This document shows, piece after piece, positions 1 through 12,100 of a DNA stretch of 64,000 nt (the first letter of the stretch is position 1; every line of letters begins with the position of its first letter). The translations under genes and the position numbers were made by a program. The DNA lies in contig NBAZ01000012.1 in assembly GCA_002794735.1 (NCBI GenBank), positions 1 through 64,000 of the forward strand, written 5' to 3'. The notes under the pieces were generated by a model. The model saw only the letters and a list, made by a program, of their open reading frames with translations, searched no databases and had not been told where the DNA came from. The stretch comes from Pyrrhoderma lamaoense. Lineage: Eukaryota > Basidiomycota > Agaricomycetes > Hymenochaetales > Hymenochaetaceae.

Positions 1-436
1 GCTCTCTGTTATGGCACAATTGATGCACCTATGTATCAATCTCGTGTACTTATAAGGGGTTATTTTATTCAAGCATTAATAGATCTATTCAATACAGGAA
101 TTTTTACGATGTCTTTACACTCGTCGCCTCTTCTCTGGCTTCAGGGATCACTTGCTATATTGATAGTCACTAGTGTACTGCAGGTGACAGCAACAACTTG
201 TCCTGCTTCATTAAAGTCTGACACAGATCTGTTGTCTATTGTTCGAGAGTATATGCCAAAGGTTGTAATCTTTAACGTCGTTGACGAAGGCGATAATGCC
301 GATATAGAAGCGTCAGAGATTACAGAAGACTGTGTTTGTTATATTTTGTTCTCGGCATTCTCTATGTGAGATCTAGGTAGACGCTTGTTTTCCCAATGAG
401 AGGAAGGCTCTTACTCCATATCTGATTCATATTGTT

Positions 437-467
437 TATATTATTATTATTATTATTATTATTATTA
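437..467. repeat. (TAT)n microsatellite
   Basis: About ten tandem TAT/ATT units. They form the 3' border of the decayed frame just to the right. No other gene is supported in 1-464. Confidence 0.8.
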
Positions 468-932
468 GAGAGTATGTGTGAGACGCGAACCGGAGAATCC
501 GAGAATTCTCTCTGATTACTTGACTTTGTCCTGAAAGTCCGACTCCGTGGAGAACTACTCCCTGAGTTTAATTTTGAGCTTTGGCAAGTCCGAGATGTGC
601 ATGGTGTCCTAATTTGTTGTCGACACAAAGTCATGACACTCCTCGAGCTTTTTGGTGCAGCGTTTCGCAATGCATGACTTGAATTTGTCCTAGCGCAGTT
701 CCAGGCTTTTCTTGGTAGCATTGTTGTATGTCTCAGAGGCGAGTAGTCAATCCCAGCCAGAGTTCTTCACTACTCGGGCTTTGATCACGCTTTGGCGCAC
801 CAGGTAGTCTCTCTTAGTGACTCTACGAAAGTCAATTTCAAAATTCTGATTCAAATCAGGAAACCAAAACGCGTAATGACGCGCACACAGAAAATGGCAA
901 CGACGATGTCCCCAAGCCACAGGAACATGCAC
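465..932 (-). pseudogene. Decayed protein-coding frame with five in-frame stops
   Basis: One minus-strand frame of 156 codons stays in register but is broken by stops at 747-749, 690-692, 609-611, 555-557 and 516-518. Each stop is one C-to-T change (coding strand) away from Arg CGA or Gln CAG/CAA. The residues between them read like ordinary protein: basic and helical, with Lys/Glu-rich pieces such as KKLEECHDF. In another frame the upstream part has a hydrophobic stretch (LWLGDIVVAIFCVRV), so an exon joint or frameshift may lie near 850-900. I do not recognise the family. The frame ends in a (TAT)n microsatellite. The call is a relic of a host or mobile-element gene, with moderate confidence in decay and none in function. 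Confidence 0.4.
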
Positions 933-1607
933 AGCGTGTCAGCAAATACTTAGCCGACCGTAGCTAGATTATTAATTTTTAATCCCCTAGAAGGTCAAAT
1001 TAAATTACCTTAGTATAGTCAATAAAGTCATCTTTGAAGATCTTAAAAGTTAACCTGTGTGAAAAAGTCCGATAAAGTATTTCTAGGTCTATCAAGATCC
1101 TCTATGTTGATTTGTGAAATGATGCTGAATATCTCGGGGGGTAGGTAACTCTGAAACTCAGTCTATCGTAAAAGCCACGGTCTGCTTTAGACTACTTACG
1201 GAATATGTCTTGCATTAGCATGGTCAAAATAGAGTGAATGAGTACCAAGTTCTTACATCCTTTTTATCTTACAATTCGTACACCCAAGTTTTTTACGATC
1301 TTCCGATGAGCCCAATTATGCTCTTGACTAAATTAATCGAAACTACAAACTAACTAAGCAACAGAAATGCAATGCTATAAGTACATCTGTGATGATTGCT
1401 GGTAAATACAAATGCAGGATGAGTAGTGAAAAAAATGCAACTCCAATGGTATAAATGTAGGTGCAGAGAGAAAGTCGAGAAGAAAGAATATCTATCGAGT
1501 ATCCCTTCTGTTTGACAATCAAGGTCATCTTGGGCCCGAAGGAAACGCTTTTTGCCATATTAGATACTAGAATGAAGAGGGATTTTGTAGACATACCTGC
1601 TCCTCTT

Positions 1608-4081
1608 CTAACTTTGTGAAGGCGAAGGTAACTCTTCTTCTGTTGGTCTCTTATTGACCTTGCTATCCTTTCTCTTAAGGACAGAAGTGACTTCGATCTC
1701 TGGTAAGTCTATCTTCAATAAGGCCCGTAAAATCGCAATGTGCACGTATTTGGGTCCGGTAAGTCGAGCTGGCTTTGTTATATCTTGATTCACGGAATGG
1801 AAGAAAGCAACCAGGGCCTTGCGAAAGGTCCTGATCAAAGTAAGTTGCCACGAGAAAGCAGCAGGGACCTGCAAAATGTATTCCTCGAATCGATTGGGGT
1901 CTCTAGAGAATCCCATACGCATTCCCATAGACATATCACCAGGGAATAGTATACTGAAATGACTCTTCTGATTAAGAGCTCTTTCCAAGGTCTCGTCATC
2001 ATCTGCAGCGGGTGACTTTTCATATATGAAAGCAGTCCAGACAATTATCCACCACAGTGATCAAATCATGAAGGTAGTTATGGTATATTCCGCCTTTGGC
2101 ATTCTCCGAGATCTCGTCCTCTTCGTCTTGCGTATCGTCTTCCATCACTTCGTCAACTGTAAGTTCTGGGGGTGTAAAATGGTATATCTGGCTCGCGATT
2201 TCTATGGCCATGAAATCTAGTGTTCCCTTTTGATGAATACCATCAGAGAAAATACATAAAATCAACTGCAGAAATACATACCGTTCAAATGTCATGTTTA
2301 CCCCCCCCCCCCCCATCCAACCTCCTTAGCGTACTCGAAGTCTCCGATCAGGCTCCGTGTCTCTTCGGTCACTGGATCCTTATAAAGATACAGGTTACCA
2401 ACACTGATATCTCTATGCACCCAACCGGCCTCGTGCATAACTAGTAAGGCTATTGGCATTTCGTCAATTTCTCGAACTTTGTATATTCATCTATAAAGAC
2501 CACTTACTCATCAAAACATCAATCAAAACAGTATATGTATCACTCGTATTCCTCAGCTTATAGTAAGGCACAGCAAACTCTTTATAAACAATACTGTAAT
2601 GATATCGGTGGTAGTATTGCGACCTCCGGTTTTTCTCGAGTGCAGCGATAAATTGCCGATACTGCTTATTTGTTTCAAACAGATTACGGGGCTTGACGGA
2701 TTTGCTATTGACAGTGGTTCTAAACGAACCTTGACTGGGTGGAACAGGGAACTCAAATGGAGAAGAAAGGTCAGGAGATTGACCACGGAGAATTGTGTTC
2801 CTTGTATGGTCCTCGGTATCAAGGGCCTTCACCCTTCCCCAAGCTATTGGGCTCAGAGTATGAGTTCTGAAGTATTCACTCTTCTCGGGATCACTGACAT
2901 CATTGCAGATCATGTCATGTATCCTATCCTCCGTCTGCCGCTCCTCTCCATGACAGTAGCCCTTGATCACCACTTCCTCTCCGTACTCTCTTGAGCCTTT
3001 TCGAACACGCCATATCCGGGTGCCAGAGCTCACAATACCTTCCGCCTTCTCTTTTGAGATTAAATCTTCTTCGCTCGTATTATAGTAGTATTCGACATCG
3101 ATCTCAAACCTATATAAGCGATTGCCATCTTCGAGCTTTGTATTCACTGTCATATCCCATCTCAGCTCCTCTTCGCCAGCGAACGCTAAGGACAGGAACA
3201 TCCATATAAGCTCTTTATATTGCTTTAGGTATATGTATCAGGATGTGTAAGGATTCTCGAAGTTCATGTTACGATACACACGAAGATCAAAAGTATCACA
3301 AGCCACAAGCATAGCCCGTGTAGCGGTCCATATCCTCAAACTAGTGCCTTCAATATCGATCCCATAAACATGTCTACGACTCGGGTCAACTGCTAGAATA
3401 TGTTGCATGCTGTGGATGGTTTGTTCGATATTCTGTGTAAACAGTCAACATTGGTTTCGTTTTAGTAGGAGGTAGTCACGTATTGACTTACTTGAAAGAC
3501 ATGTTCGGCGCGGTGCCCGTTTTGAATTCTAATGCAACGGCTATGTTATACCAAAGTACCTTGTCCCCCATCGATTCTTCTGGATTTTGCAGTACTAGAT
3601 ATCCGTCCGGTCTTGTAATGCTATCCCTTATTGACCAAGGTATTATGTTTCCGTCATTGATGAGAGTTACGGTCGGCTCAGCACTAGTCGAACTTGTCTT
3701 TTGAACAACTCGAACAATGGCATCGAAGATGTTCTTCAGAGGCTTGTTATAGACGACATTCTCACGGGTATTCTTGTATCTCAAGTGCTGAAATTCCCTC
3801 CATACATAGGAACCTTCATACTCCTCTACAAGGTGTCCACTATCGAAAGAGTCTACGATGCTTTCAATGTCAAACCCGTGCCGAAGTGGAGGCATGATCG
3901 ACGAAAAGAGCTCGAATGTTCCCCTTGGAACGGTTTTGCCCAGATCTTGCAGGATAGCACTTCTCTGTTGCTCTGAGTACCCCGAGCAGTATTCCCCAGT
4001 TGATCCAAGTGGTGCTTTTACAGGGGAATCCATGGCTTGTTCAAGAGAGGCCGTCCTTTGTCTCCTTGGTGTTTCAACCAA
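1608..4081 (-). CDS. FunK1-type fungal protein kinase
   Basis: Predicted fungal-type protein kinase of the FunK1 family, common in basidiomycetes; substrates are unknown. Exons read right to left. The N-terminal FunK1 region is 4081-3488, with an exon at about 3430-3240 (GIDIEGTSLRIW). A long exon at 3210-2491 follows. The catalytic segment at about 2470-2315 has HRDISVGN (catalytic Asp) and GDFEYA in place of DFG. The GTLDFMAIEI activation-segment exon begins near 2235, and the tail ends at a stop at 1608. No ATG was found at the left edge of the first exon; the frame runs upstream into a poly-G tract (4104-4116), so the true start may lie in 4081-4170. A run of 14 G (sense) abuts the donor site after GDFEYAKEVG, and the splice phase there is off by one. 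All core blocks are present, so I regard it as a real gene rather than a relic. Confidence 0.75.
2301..2314. repeat. C14 homopolymer at a FunK1 exon end
   Basis: In the sense of the FunK1 gene this is G14 immediately followed by TAAAC, so its last G forms the GTAAAC donor. Any length change alters the coding phase of the exon. The tract is probably miscounted by at least one base. Confidence 0.7.
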
Positions 4082-4103
4082 CTGCGAACGTGCTTTGGCA
4101 TTT

Positions 4104-4116
4104 GGGGGGGGGGGGG
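4104..4116. repeat. G13 homopolymer
   Basis: Poly-G at the 5' edge of the FunK1 coding frame (C13 in gene sense). It makes the N-terminal frame and start codon uncertain. Confidence 0.7.
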
Positions 4117-4323
4117 TTGGCCTCTTAAATGGCGACGATTGATGTGATTCTGTACTGACTCCTCAGGTACTGATGATTGCAATCAAGAAGTAGCAAACAA
4201 AGCAAGGCACCCATATAGTATACTATATTGACTATTCAATCTCAACATTAGCCCACTACCCCTACTACCTTTTTTCATCAACACACACAGGTATGGTACG
4301 CGTATACTGTACATATATCTCAA

Positions 4324-4383
4324 TGATGTCACAAGAGCACTAGTGATGTCACAAGAGCACTAGTGATGTCACAAGAGCACTAG
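4324..4383. repeat. Three perfect tandem copies of a 20-bp unit with a CRE-like core
   Basis: The unit TGATGTCACAAGAGCACTAG occurs three times head to tail at 4324-4343, 4344-4363 and 4364-4383, about 240 bp upstream of the FunK1 coding frame. Each copy holds TGATGTCA, one base from the CREB/ATF palindrome TGACGTCA. It could be an upstream activating array or a plain minisatellite. Confidence 0.85.
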
Positions 4384-5079
4384 TTTCAAAAGCGATCACA
4401 TGATAATCGATGTTCGGCGTCCGGCTCTTGTAGCCAAGAACTGAATCTTGTTCTTATTGCAACTCTTATTTGCTTAGTATGACGAGAGAAACTAGTTTTA
4501 CTCTCTGCTATTGGATTCTGTGAATGCCCTATACTGGCCAGAATACGTACTACAGGTTATCAAGAAATCTAAAGGCGAGATCTTGACCATTTTGTAATTT
4601 GAGCTGATCGATTTATCGAGAAGAGTAGAGACGTTCATAATGTGTGTATGTCCCGATTATTATGTATAAGTATATAATGTAGAAATGACATCTAATATTG
4701 TAAAGGATAGTATTGAAGGACCTGCTCGAGCTTACCTTGGGCGATTGGTAGATTAGCAGAAGGTACCGATGAAATTAGGGAATCGAGAGGCTATTTCGGA
4801 TCTGAAATCTGATGGTATCTACAATTTTACGATAATACATTCAGATGCTGAGATGTCCTAAAGTGGAGTTATCCTAAGGCTTGCAGGGTCTCAGAAATAG
4901 AGATAATTGAGATAGCCCATAAAGTTCTTGAGAGATATGACAGTAATCCTATTTCATCCGGGAAGGTGACTACCGTGAAGATCTCGGAAACGCTACCGAG
5001 GGTTCTATTCAAAATCAATATTGATATGAAACAGAAGAAACTGCACGCACTTCTGAGAGCAGGCCCGAAGAGAAGAGGA

Positions 5080-5860
5080 TACTTCGGCTCACAACATTTG
5101 AGTATCTTGAGCCAATACATAGTCTCGGTAATCTCGTACAGTTCAAGGGAACTATTCGACACATTGTTTTAGGTATACCTCCTTATCTGTGTAACTATCA
5201 ACTAGACATAACAATGACAAATTGACGGGTATACATAAGCTGGAAATGAGCGAAGAAGCAATTAATCATCGAGATATCAATGTGAACAATCTCATGTTCC
5301 GTCGCCTCGGTGATGATCAGATACAAGGTGTACTCTATGACTGGGACCAACCATCAACATTTGAGACTGAAGAATCAAATGACCACACAAGGATGCGTTA
5401 TGGAGCAAGGGCATTAATGGCAATTGATATACACAAGAATCTGCCTCCAATCTATATCGAATGATTCGATTCTGAGTACTATTTTATGCGACGTGCTGGA
5501 TCAGCATGAACTACTCTGGAGGGATACTGCTTCTTGAATCTGAGAGACATCCCAGTGCGAAAGAGTGGTCTCAGTGGAACGCTGAGGATGATAAGATGGT
5601 GGCTCTCCAAAAAGAAGGGTTTAAGTGAAGATTTTATCCGGAATATTAAACTCTTTCCTCCATTTTTCAGTCTCTTGGCCGTCAATGGGTGAATCCGTTG
5701 AAACAGCTATTCCAAGAAGGATACATCATGTGTACTAGTCATAAGCTCTCAATGTCCGAATACCCTCATCCATTGATAACTAGTACAGTTGTTTCAGGAT
5801 CGAATACAGCTGCCACTTCAGTATCCAAACCTCCTGACTTGATTTTTCAAGCTTGAGGGG
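5080..5860 (+). pseudogene. Degenerate FunK1 kinase remnant
   Basis: Pieces of a second FunK1 kinase lie on the plus strand. A segment reading EYLEPIHSLGNLVQFKGTI (about 5105-5165) is followed by the catalytic loop HRDINVNNLMFRR (about 5263-5300) and GVLYDWDQPS, where DFG would be. The frame reads GARALMAIDI instead of GTLPFMAIDL and stops at 5464. Later blocks (YDSEYYF, EWSQWNAEDDKM, QSLGRQWVNPL) sit in other frames up to about 5850 and match the usual FunK1 C-terminal order. The lack of one open path and the divergent activation segment suggest a pseudogene. Intron-rich FunK1 genes are hard to splice by eye, so a divergent live gene is possible. It faces the intact FunK1 gene head to head. 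Confidence 0.55.
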
Positions 5861-7150
5861 TTACGTCAGTTTTAGGATATGGGAGATAGTAATAATCTAG
5901 CAGAGGGATTTAATGCTGAACACAATTTTCAATTTCCCTCCTCTTTGTGTTACTTATTTTTTTAGTCATGTATTGGAGATTCAGACTTGCTGCGTGGGGA
6001 ATCTAGGACCTCGGGCTGAGAGGTGTGTATATCTGAGTTAGTCGAATTAACCTACTGTATCATCAATTTTAATCCAATGTTCCAATCGTAGCTGAGTCTC
6101 TACAACCCTTGAGTGAGACAAAATAGGAAAAGAAGCTATCTAAGGCTAGTTCTCAGCGACGTCAAGACAGGTACTTGTGTTCGTTGTTTGTTAGCAGTAT
6201 ACCTACTTGAAATATAAGTCATACAAGATCGAAAACTTGCATACGTGAATCTGTGGTCTGCTCAGATCTCTCACGAGATGATAATATCTCCGACTAAGAT
6301 TACTTTATGTAGTAGCCAACTGCACGATCAATTCTATATCTCAAGATTATTTGATGATACACGATTACTATGTAGTGGGGACGGATTGATTGTGACGTTG
6401 CATATAGTTACGAACAGATGCAGTGAAGACTTAACTTTAAGCCAGGGTTGGACCTTTTAGTCGTATCTAGTGGCGAGGACTTGGAGTTTAGAGTCTGCCT
6501 GCAACAGACACGATGCTCTGGCTCAGTTTTGAGGGATAAAAAGCGTTGAACTCGACTTCGGCCGGAGCGTAGAGATAATTGGAGACCTTGGGGTGAGCAG
6601 AGATCTCACAGACCGGTTAAAGCAGTGGAAACGTATAGAACAGAGCCCGACCGAGGCTGTAGTTTGAGATAAAAGTGTATGTATTTCAGTCCGCCCGGAC
6701 GACTTGCAGTACAGCCAGAGCGTTGCAAGCGCGTCCGGGAAACCCAATTTAGCAGCAGAGTAGTAGATAAAGAGTACAGGCGACTATCAGAGAGCTACTT
6801 CAGGGGGAGGAGGTGAATATATTGTAGGAAACTGACAGATTAAGGGGGGATTAACTGATCTACTACTCCCTCAAGTCTCGAGGCTTATATATCGATATCG
6901 AAACACGGGGTAAAGGGTAGATAATAAGGAAAACATGGTTTCCAGGTGGCTATATGCCACTGGACGAAAGGTTTAAGCCATCAGAATTGAGGGGACATAT
7001 AAAGGAACCCTATCCTCGAGTAAGAGTAGAAAGTGAAGCTAAATAGTAAGAGAAACGGGCCAGACGCGCGGCCGAGTAGTAGCAATGGACTTCTCGGGCG
7101 AGTTAGAAAGTGCATTATAATTGCACTACGACCAGCTATCTAGTTAGTTG
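5861..7150. other. No supported gene; decayed accessory sequence
   Basis: Only short frames without recognisable motifs are present on either strand. Base composition shifts around 6520-7100 (several CG-containing words, such as GACGCGCGGCC) compared with the AT-rich flanks. This could be an old insertion, but I saw no terminal repeats, reverse transcriptase or transposase motif. Confidence 0.4.
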
Positions 7151-7159
7151 GTCCTACAT

Positions 7160-7450
7160 CAGTTCAACAGCTACCCTAGCATCAGAAAGCTCTGCTTCAT
7201 GGCGCGCGATAGCAGCTGTAATTTCATCCCAAGAACCTTCAAGCTTGCAGAAAGCGTCTTTCTCGATTTCCGCCAGTTTGAGAACATTTTGGGCATGCTC
7301 TTCGCCTTTCTTCTTCGCCTCAATCACAGCCTATTATAACACAGGCTTGGACAAGGGATTCATGCTCGACAGCAGCGGCCGTGGAAGCAGAAGCACTGAA
7401 AGTCTCAATCTCCTTCTGAGCAGCATTATAAAGCTGATACTGTTATACTA
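7160..7450 (-). pseudogene. Coiled-coil protein fragment
   Basis: The minus strand reads two Ala/Glu/Lys-rich helical blocks: one with YNAAQKEIETFSASAS (about 7440-7340) and one with EAKKKGEEHAQNVLKLAEIE and EGSWDEITAAIARHEAEL (about 7325-7185). They are separated by a stop or frame change near 7335, which may be a short intron. Heptad-like spacing suggests a coiled coil. No start codon or partner exons were found on either side, so this is probably a fragment. The family is not recognised. Confidence 0.4.
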
Positions 7451-7561
7451 GTCCTCTAGACATTCAGTTTTGGTGTATGCTGGGACTGGGGTGTGTCAGT
7501 TTAGAGGGTGCTGCCAAGTCCTATGCTTGATGCCATTCCGAATGTCGACGTTAAAAAAACA

Positions 7562-7846
7562 CTAGATCCCGAAGTTGTGACAGGACTGAGTAAAGCTCAG
7601 GTACTTTACTTGACCATAAGATTGAAGACTGGAAGCATGTTCAACAGTATAACTACCATCGCAACACGCCTGTACATTTTCTAATCTTTCATATCCTTCT
7701 TGATCACTTATTGTTGAGTCATGAATCTCAAAGCTAAGATCATAAACCAATATAAAATCTGTATCATGGCTAAGCAATGATACTGTAACGCAAAGTAGTG
7801 AGATCTGTGCTTTCTTCCATGCTGCGCGATGACTACACCATGTCAC
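7562..7846 (-). CDS. Hypothetical small protein or exon
   Basis: A 94-codon frame with mixed, non-repetitive composition, unlike the low-complexity frames to its right. It has no recognised motif and no predicted membrane segment beyond a short hydrophobic N-terminal patch. It may be an exon of the decayed material at 7.2-7.4 kb or chance. Function is unknown. Confidence 0.2.
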   Translation of the reverse strand: MTWCSHRAAWKKAQISLLCVTVSLLSHDTDFILVYDLSFEIHDSTISDQEGYERLENVQACCDGSYTVEHASSLQSYGQVKYLSFTQSCHNFGI

Positions 7847-7849
7847 TTC

Positions 7850-9108
7850 GGTAAGTATGAGTTAAAGGAAGTCGAAGAACAACACAGACAGACACACGAG
7901 AATATACAAAACAATGATTGACACCCTTGTCTATATATATAATTATCAAACGATACCTTTATCCCCAGTAAACAAATGTAAAACCACAAACAACTAAAAC
8001 ACAAACAAGTTATCAACCTGTAGACATCATCATAGTATCATATATCACTATCGTATACATGGAAAAAAGAAGCGAAGACGGGGAGGTTACAAGTCAAATT
8101 ATAAAAAAAACGCAAGAAGACAGACAAAAAAGCTCCCAAATTGATCAAATCAAACGATAAGAAAAATGTCTTTTTCCTCTTTTCAAACAGAAAAAGAAAA
8201 AGAAACTTATATCCAAGAAAGATTGAAAAACGTAAAAAAATCCACTAAAAAAGAAAATTCCAACCGTCCAGTACCGTACCTTTCCTCTAAAATTATCAAG
8301 CATCAAGCTTGAATAAGAGGGTATTGCCTAAGAGACGGAGTGAAATCAGGGTTGAAGATCGAAGATAGATGATCGAAGAAAGGGAGGCTTTTTAAAAGTC
8401 GTGGATTGAGTAAAGGAGAAAGGATTGGAAAAGAAGGAAGTAAGGTAAGGTCAATTGAAGGGTATTAAAAGTCTAACATATAATTATCGACTATTCTGAA
8501 AAAAGAAAGAAGGAAAGGGGGGGAGTTGAAAGAGAAATTTCCGAAATATAGATTCCATGAAAAGAAGAAAGAGGGTAGTAAAACACGATCGCGTTACAGG
8601 GTAAGTATAAGAGGTGGATATTATGACAGTATAGAGGTATGAATATGAAAAAAAAGACAAGGTAGGTAGCGAGACTTCGAAAGGAAAGAAAATCAGAAGA
8701 AAGGGATGCATATTCTTTGTATAAAAAGTTTAGAGGCCCTAATGGCATCCGGAAGGAGTTTGAACAAAGGTTAAGGAGTAGGATAAGGAACAGGCGAGAA
8801 ACAAAAACCGAGTAAGAAGAAAGTAACAAATGAAGAAAACAGATAAAAACACGAGCCAAGACATAAAACAACATAGCGATTCTTTTTTGTCTTCTTTATG
8901 AGTATAATTTCGTATTTTCAGGCGGGAATCACATACATAAGACCGTTGGAAGAGGTCAAAAAGACGTAATTCGTAAATCTTGGAGTTTCCTTTCTGTATA
9001 ACTTGAGGGTGGGTGTGCATCAATATGGCATTTTCCTTCCTCTCTCTCCCACCTCCCGCTTCCCCCCTTCATCCTCGCCTCCCTTCACACTAAAACAACC
9101 CTGAAGCC
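7850..9108. other. Purine-rich 3' flank of the aminopeptidase gene
   Basis: A/G-rich on the plus strand, hence pyrimidine-rich in the sense of the minus-strand aminopeptidase whose stop is at 9109. Open frames here on the minus strand are Phe/Leu/Ser-rich consequences of that composition, not genes. It probably contains the 3' UTR. Confidence 0.6.
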
Positions 9109-12100
9109 TCAGTCCCAATCAATGTGCAACCCAGCCCCGTTAACGCCAGGAACAGATACAGGTCCAGCCTGACCGATCCCTCTCTCTGCCTCCCTCTTCA
9201 ACCATTTCAACGCTCGTTTATCATCCTTCAACAACGGTTCAAGCTCAGTGTAACACCGTTTATTGTGTTCCTGTAAGAATAAGCACAGCCCCGGTATGAA
9301 GTAAGCGAATAAAGATACATTAGTTATATAACATAATCAAAGTCGAGTAGCTTTATAAAAGTCAACGAACCTTGATCCAAGCAATCTCATCCTTCGTCAA
9401 CATCCCATCTTTAACCATCTTTGTCTGGATTGGGACAACCGTTAAACGCTCAAAACCGAGCCATACATCTCCCTGGAAGCTATACTTTGTCTTAGAATCA
9501 AAAAATATTGGGAGAGGGAAGGGGTGATCAGCAAGGCAGCCAGTGAGATGGTGAGGAAAAGAAGAAAGAAATACAGAAAAATAGCCAGTATATCTAAATA
9601 TACATACCGTAACCTTCTTTACTAATAATGCACTCTCAATCCTAATACCCCAATTTTTATCATAGTAAAACCCGGTTCGTTAGTTATAACATGTCCAGGC
9701 ACAAGCGGACATCTGAACTAAAACTCTGCGGGCCTTCATGTACGTTAAGAAATGAACCGAATCCATGACCAGTACCATGCTATATGATTTTGTTCATTTT
9801 TAGTTCAAAAACAACACAGGGAAATGATAAAAATAAGAACATACAAGGTAATTCAACCCGTCCTTCCAGAGTGTGTTCCTAGCTAACACATCTAACTGTC
9901 TCCCACTCGTCCCCATAGGGAAAATAGCAGAGTCAATTGCGATATGCCCTTGCAAAACCCTCGTATAAGCTTCACACATCTCCAACGTGGGTCTTTCGCC
10001 TCCCAACCCAAAAAACATCGTTCGAGTGGTATCGATCGTACCGTCTAGATACTGAGCACCAGAGTCACTAATTTTTTAAGAATTTTCGGAAGTTTTGATG
10101 ATTAGAGTGAGGAGGCCAGGAAAAGTTTGGTCAGTTAATATGTTTAAAAAAGTAGAAGGGGAAGCTTGTTAAGTCAACTCACTTCAAATAAGGTGTACCC
10201 ATCTCGATCATCCTCGCCGTACTCCTCCTGGGCGTATAATGCGGAAGTGCTGCATTCGGTCCAGTGGCGCTTATCGGTTCATACGAGAGTCCTCTGAAAT
10301 AATTTACCTTCTCCCCCCTTCCTCTCCTCCCAATATAACACCACCAGCACCCTCATACTCCCACCCATACTTCTCCCTGAAAACACTCAACCTGTATCCG
10401 GCCTCCCACTCGGAGATAGTATAGTTCTTCGCAAACTTATCCTCCATCCAAGCAGCCCACCTGACCCAACTTGCTCCATCTCGCCTATAAGCCCTCCTCA
10501 GACCCTCAATTTCAACAGCATTCTTCACCGCTTTCATTCCATCCACTACTGAGACCCCTCCCGGCTCCTTCGTAAGTGTGTATTTGAAGTGAGTTAAGAG
10601 GAGAGAGATGGCGTATGACGTTTGAGGATCTATCAGCACTCTCCCAGATCCCCAGGAACTACGACGAAGGAAAGACCAGATCTGATTATAGTCTTGTACT
10701 TGGACGCCCAAGTTTTGGAGGTGAGTCTGCACTCTACGTAAGCTCCTATTACTGGATCTTCTACCGCTTCCACCACTCCCATTAGAAGAAGCTTTTCCAG
10801 CAGTATCAGTAGCAGCCGGCGGCTCGACCTTTGCCTTCTCGATAAACAACACAGCACTATCCAGCCCGATGAACAAGTAAGACGTAAAGACAGGATTAAA
10901 AGGGATGTCTTTTCCTCTCATATTCAAAATCCAGGCAATATTCGCGAGGCCACTGATAAGCGTAGCTACATTCCTCTGACCCTCCGGGACCTTCCCTCCT
11001 CCACCAGAAGATCTGCCCCCGTCTCCATTACTCCCAGTAGAAGAACTGAATGAAGGTTGGCGTAAGCGGGCCTAGCAGCCTCACTCCCTTCAATCCACTT
11101 CCTAATTCTTCTGATCTTGTCCCTCGCATCCTCCCCACAGAACTTCCTATCATGCACATACACGGGTTCCAGACTCCTCATAGGCTTATCTTTTCCCCAT
11201 ATCAAGTCTATAAGGTTCTGGCTTGGGAAAGCCAGTTTCGCATTAACGGGTACACCTGGGCCGAGAATAGGATGTGTCAGTCGTTGAAGGGTGGTGATGA
11301 GAGATGACGCTTTAAGGTAAGAGATCATCCGAGCGTCTAAACCTATCCTAACACAAGTCCCCGTTCCCATCCCATTACCAGACTCCCCTCCTTGTTTCTC
11401 TCTATAGTAAGCATTCGTCACACTTGACAAAATCCTCTCCACTAAAAAACTCTCCCAATCCTTTGGGCCATCTCTCTGATCGGGGACGGAGCCCTCACAA
11501 GCTTCCAGTCGTCACCTAGCTCTACTTCAGCTTGTAACCAATACCGTGAATCTGTGACGAGGTAGGCATATGACTTGGAAACAATTGCCGTCCCTGCTGA
11601 TCCCGTAAATCTGTTGAAGGTGAAAGAGAGATAGGAGGAATAAATCGTAAGGAGAGGACAAAGATGATAGATAAGGAGGGGCAAAAGCAAAAAAAGGAAA
11701 AAAAGAAAAACATATTGAATATTAGTTGATCAGATTAACCCAGAATAAATCACGAGTTTTCGTTTAACGTTGTATACGCGTATGTACGCATGTATACGCA
11801 GATTATGGAAAGTAAGTAAGCGGGGCATGTGGAGGCACCAAGTCAATATTTACACGTGTGGTAAGGCGCCAAGTAAACGAATTAGGATTTAACGAGTTGC
11901 AGTTTTCGTATTTTTCGTAGTGTTTTTAAGTTCATTGAATGTTATTGGAAAAAGAAGGCAAAAAAAGAAGAGAAAATGAGTATACCGTCCGCGGGAGAGG
12001 TAGTGAAAGACATCGATGAAGATGACAGATTCAACAGAGATTTCCCGAGCACACGCACAGACCATACAATGCATACAAAAAGCGCAGATCCATCGCCGAT

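Noticed and set aside
31..369. 112-codon plus-strand frame at the left edge
   Set aside because: Composition is plausible but there is no motif, no neighbouring exon and no start context. It may be chance or the edge of a cut-off gene.
6500..7130. Possible retrotransposon piece
   Set aside because: Composition differs from the flanks, but no reverse transcriptase, integrase or terminal repeat could be read.
8484..9023. Overlapping minus-strand frames rich in Phe, Leu and Ser
   Set aside because: They follow from purine-rich plus-strand composition downstream of the aminopeptidase stop. No domain-like content.
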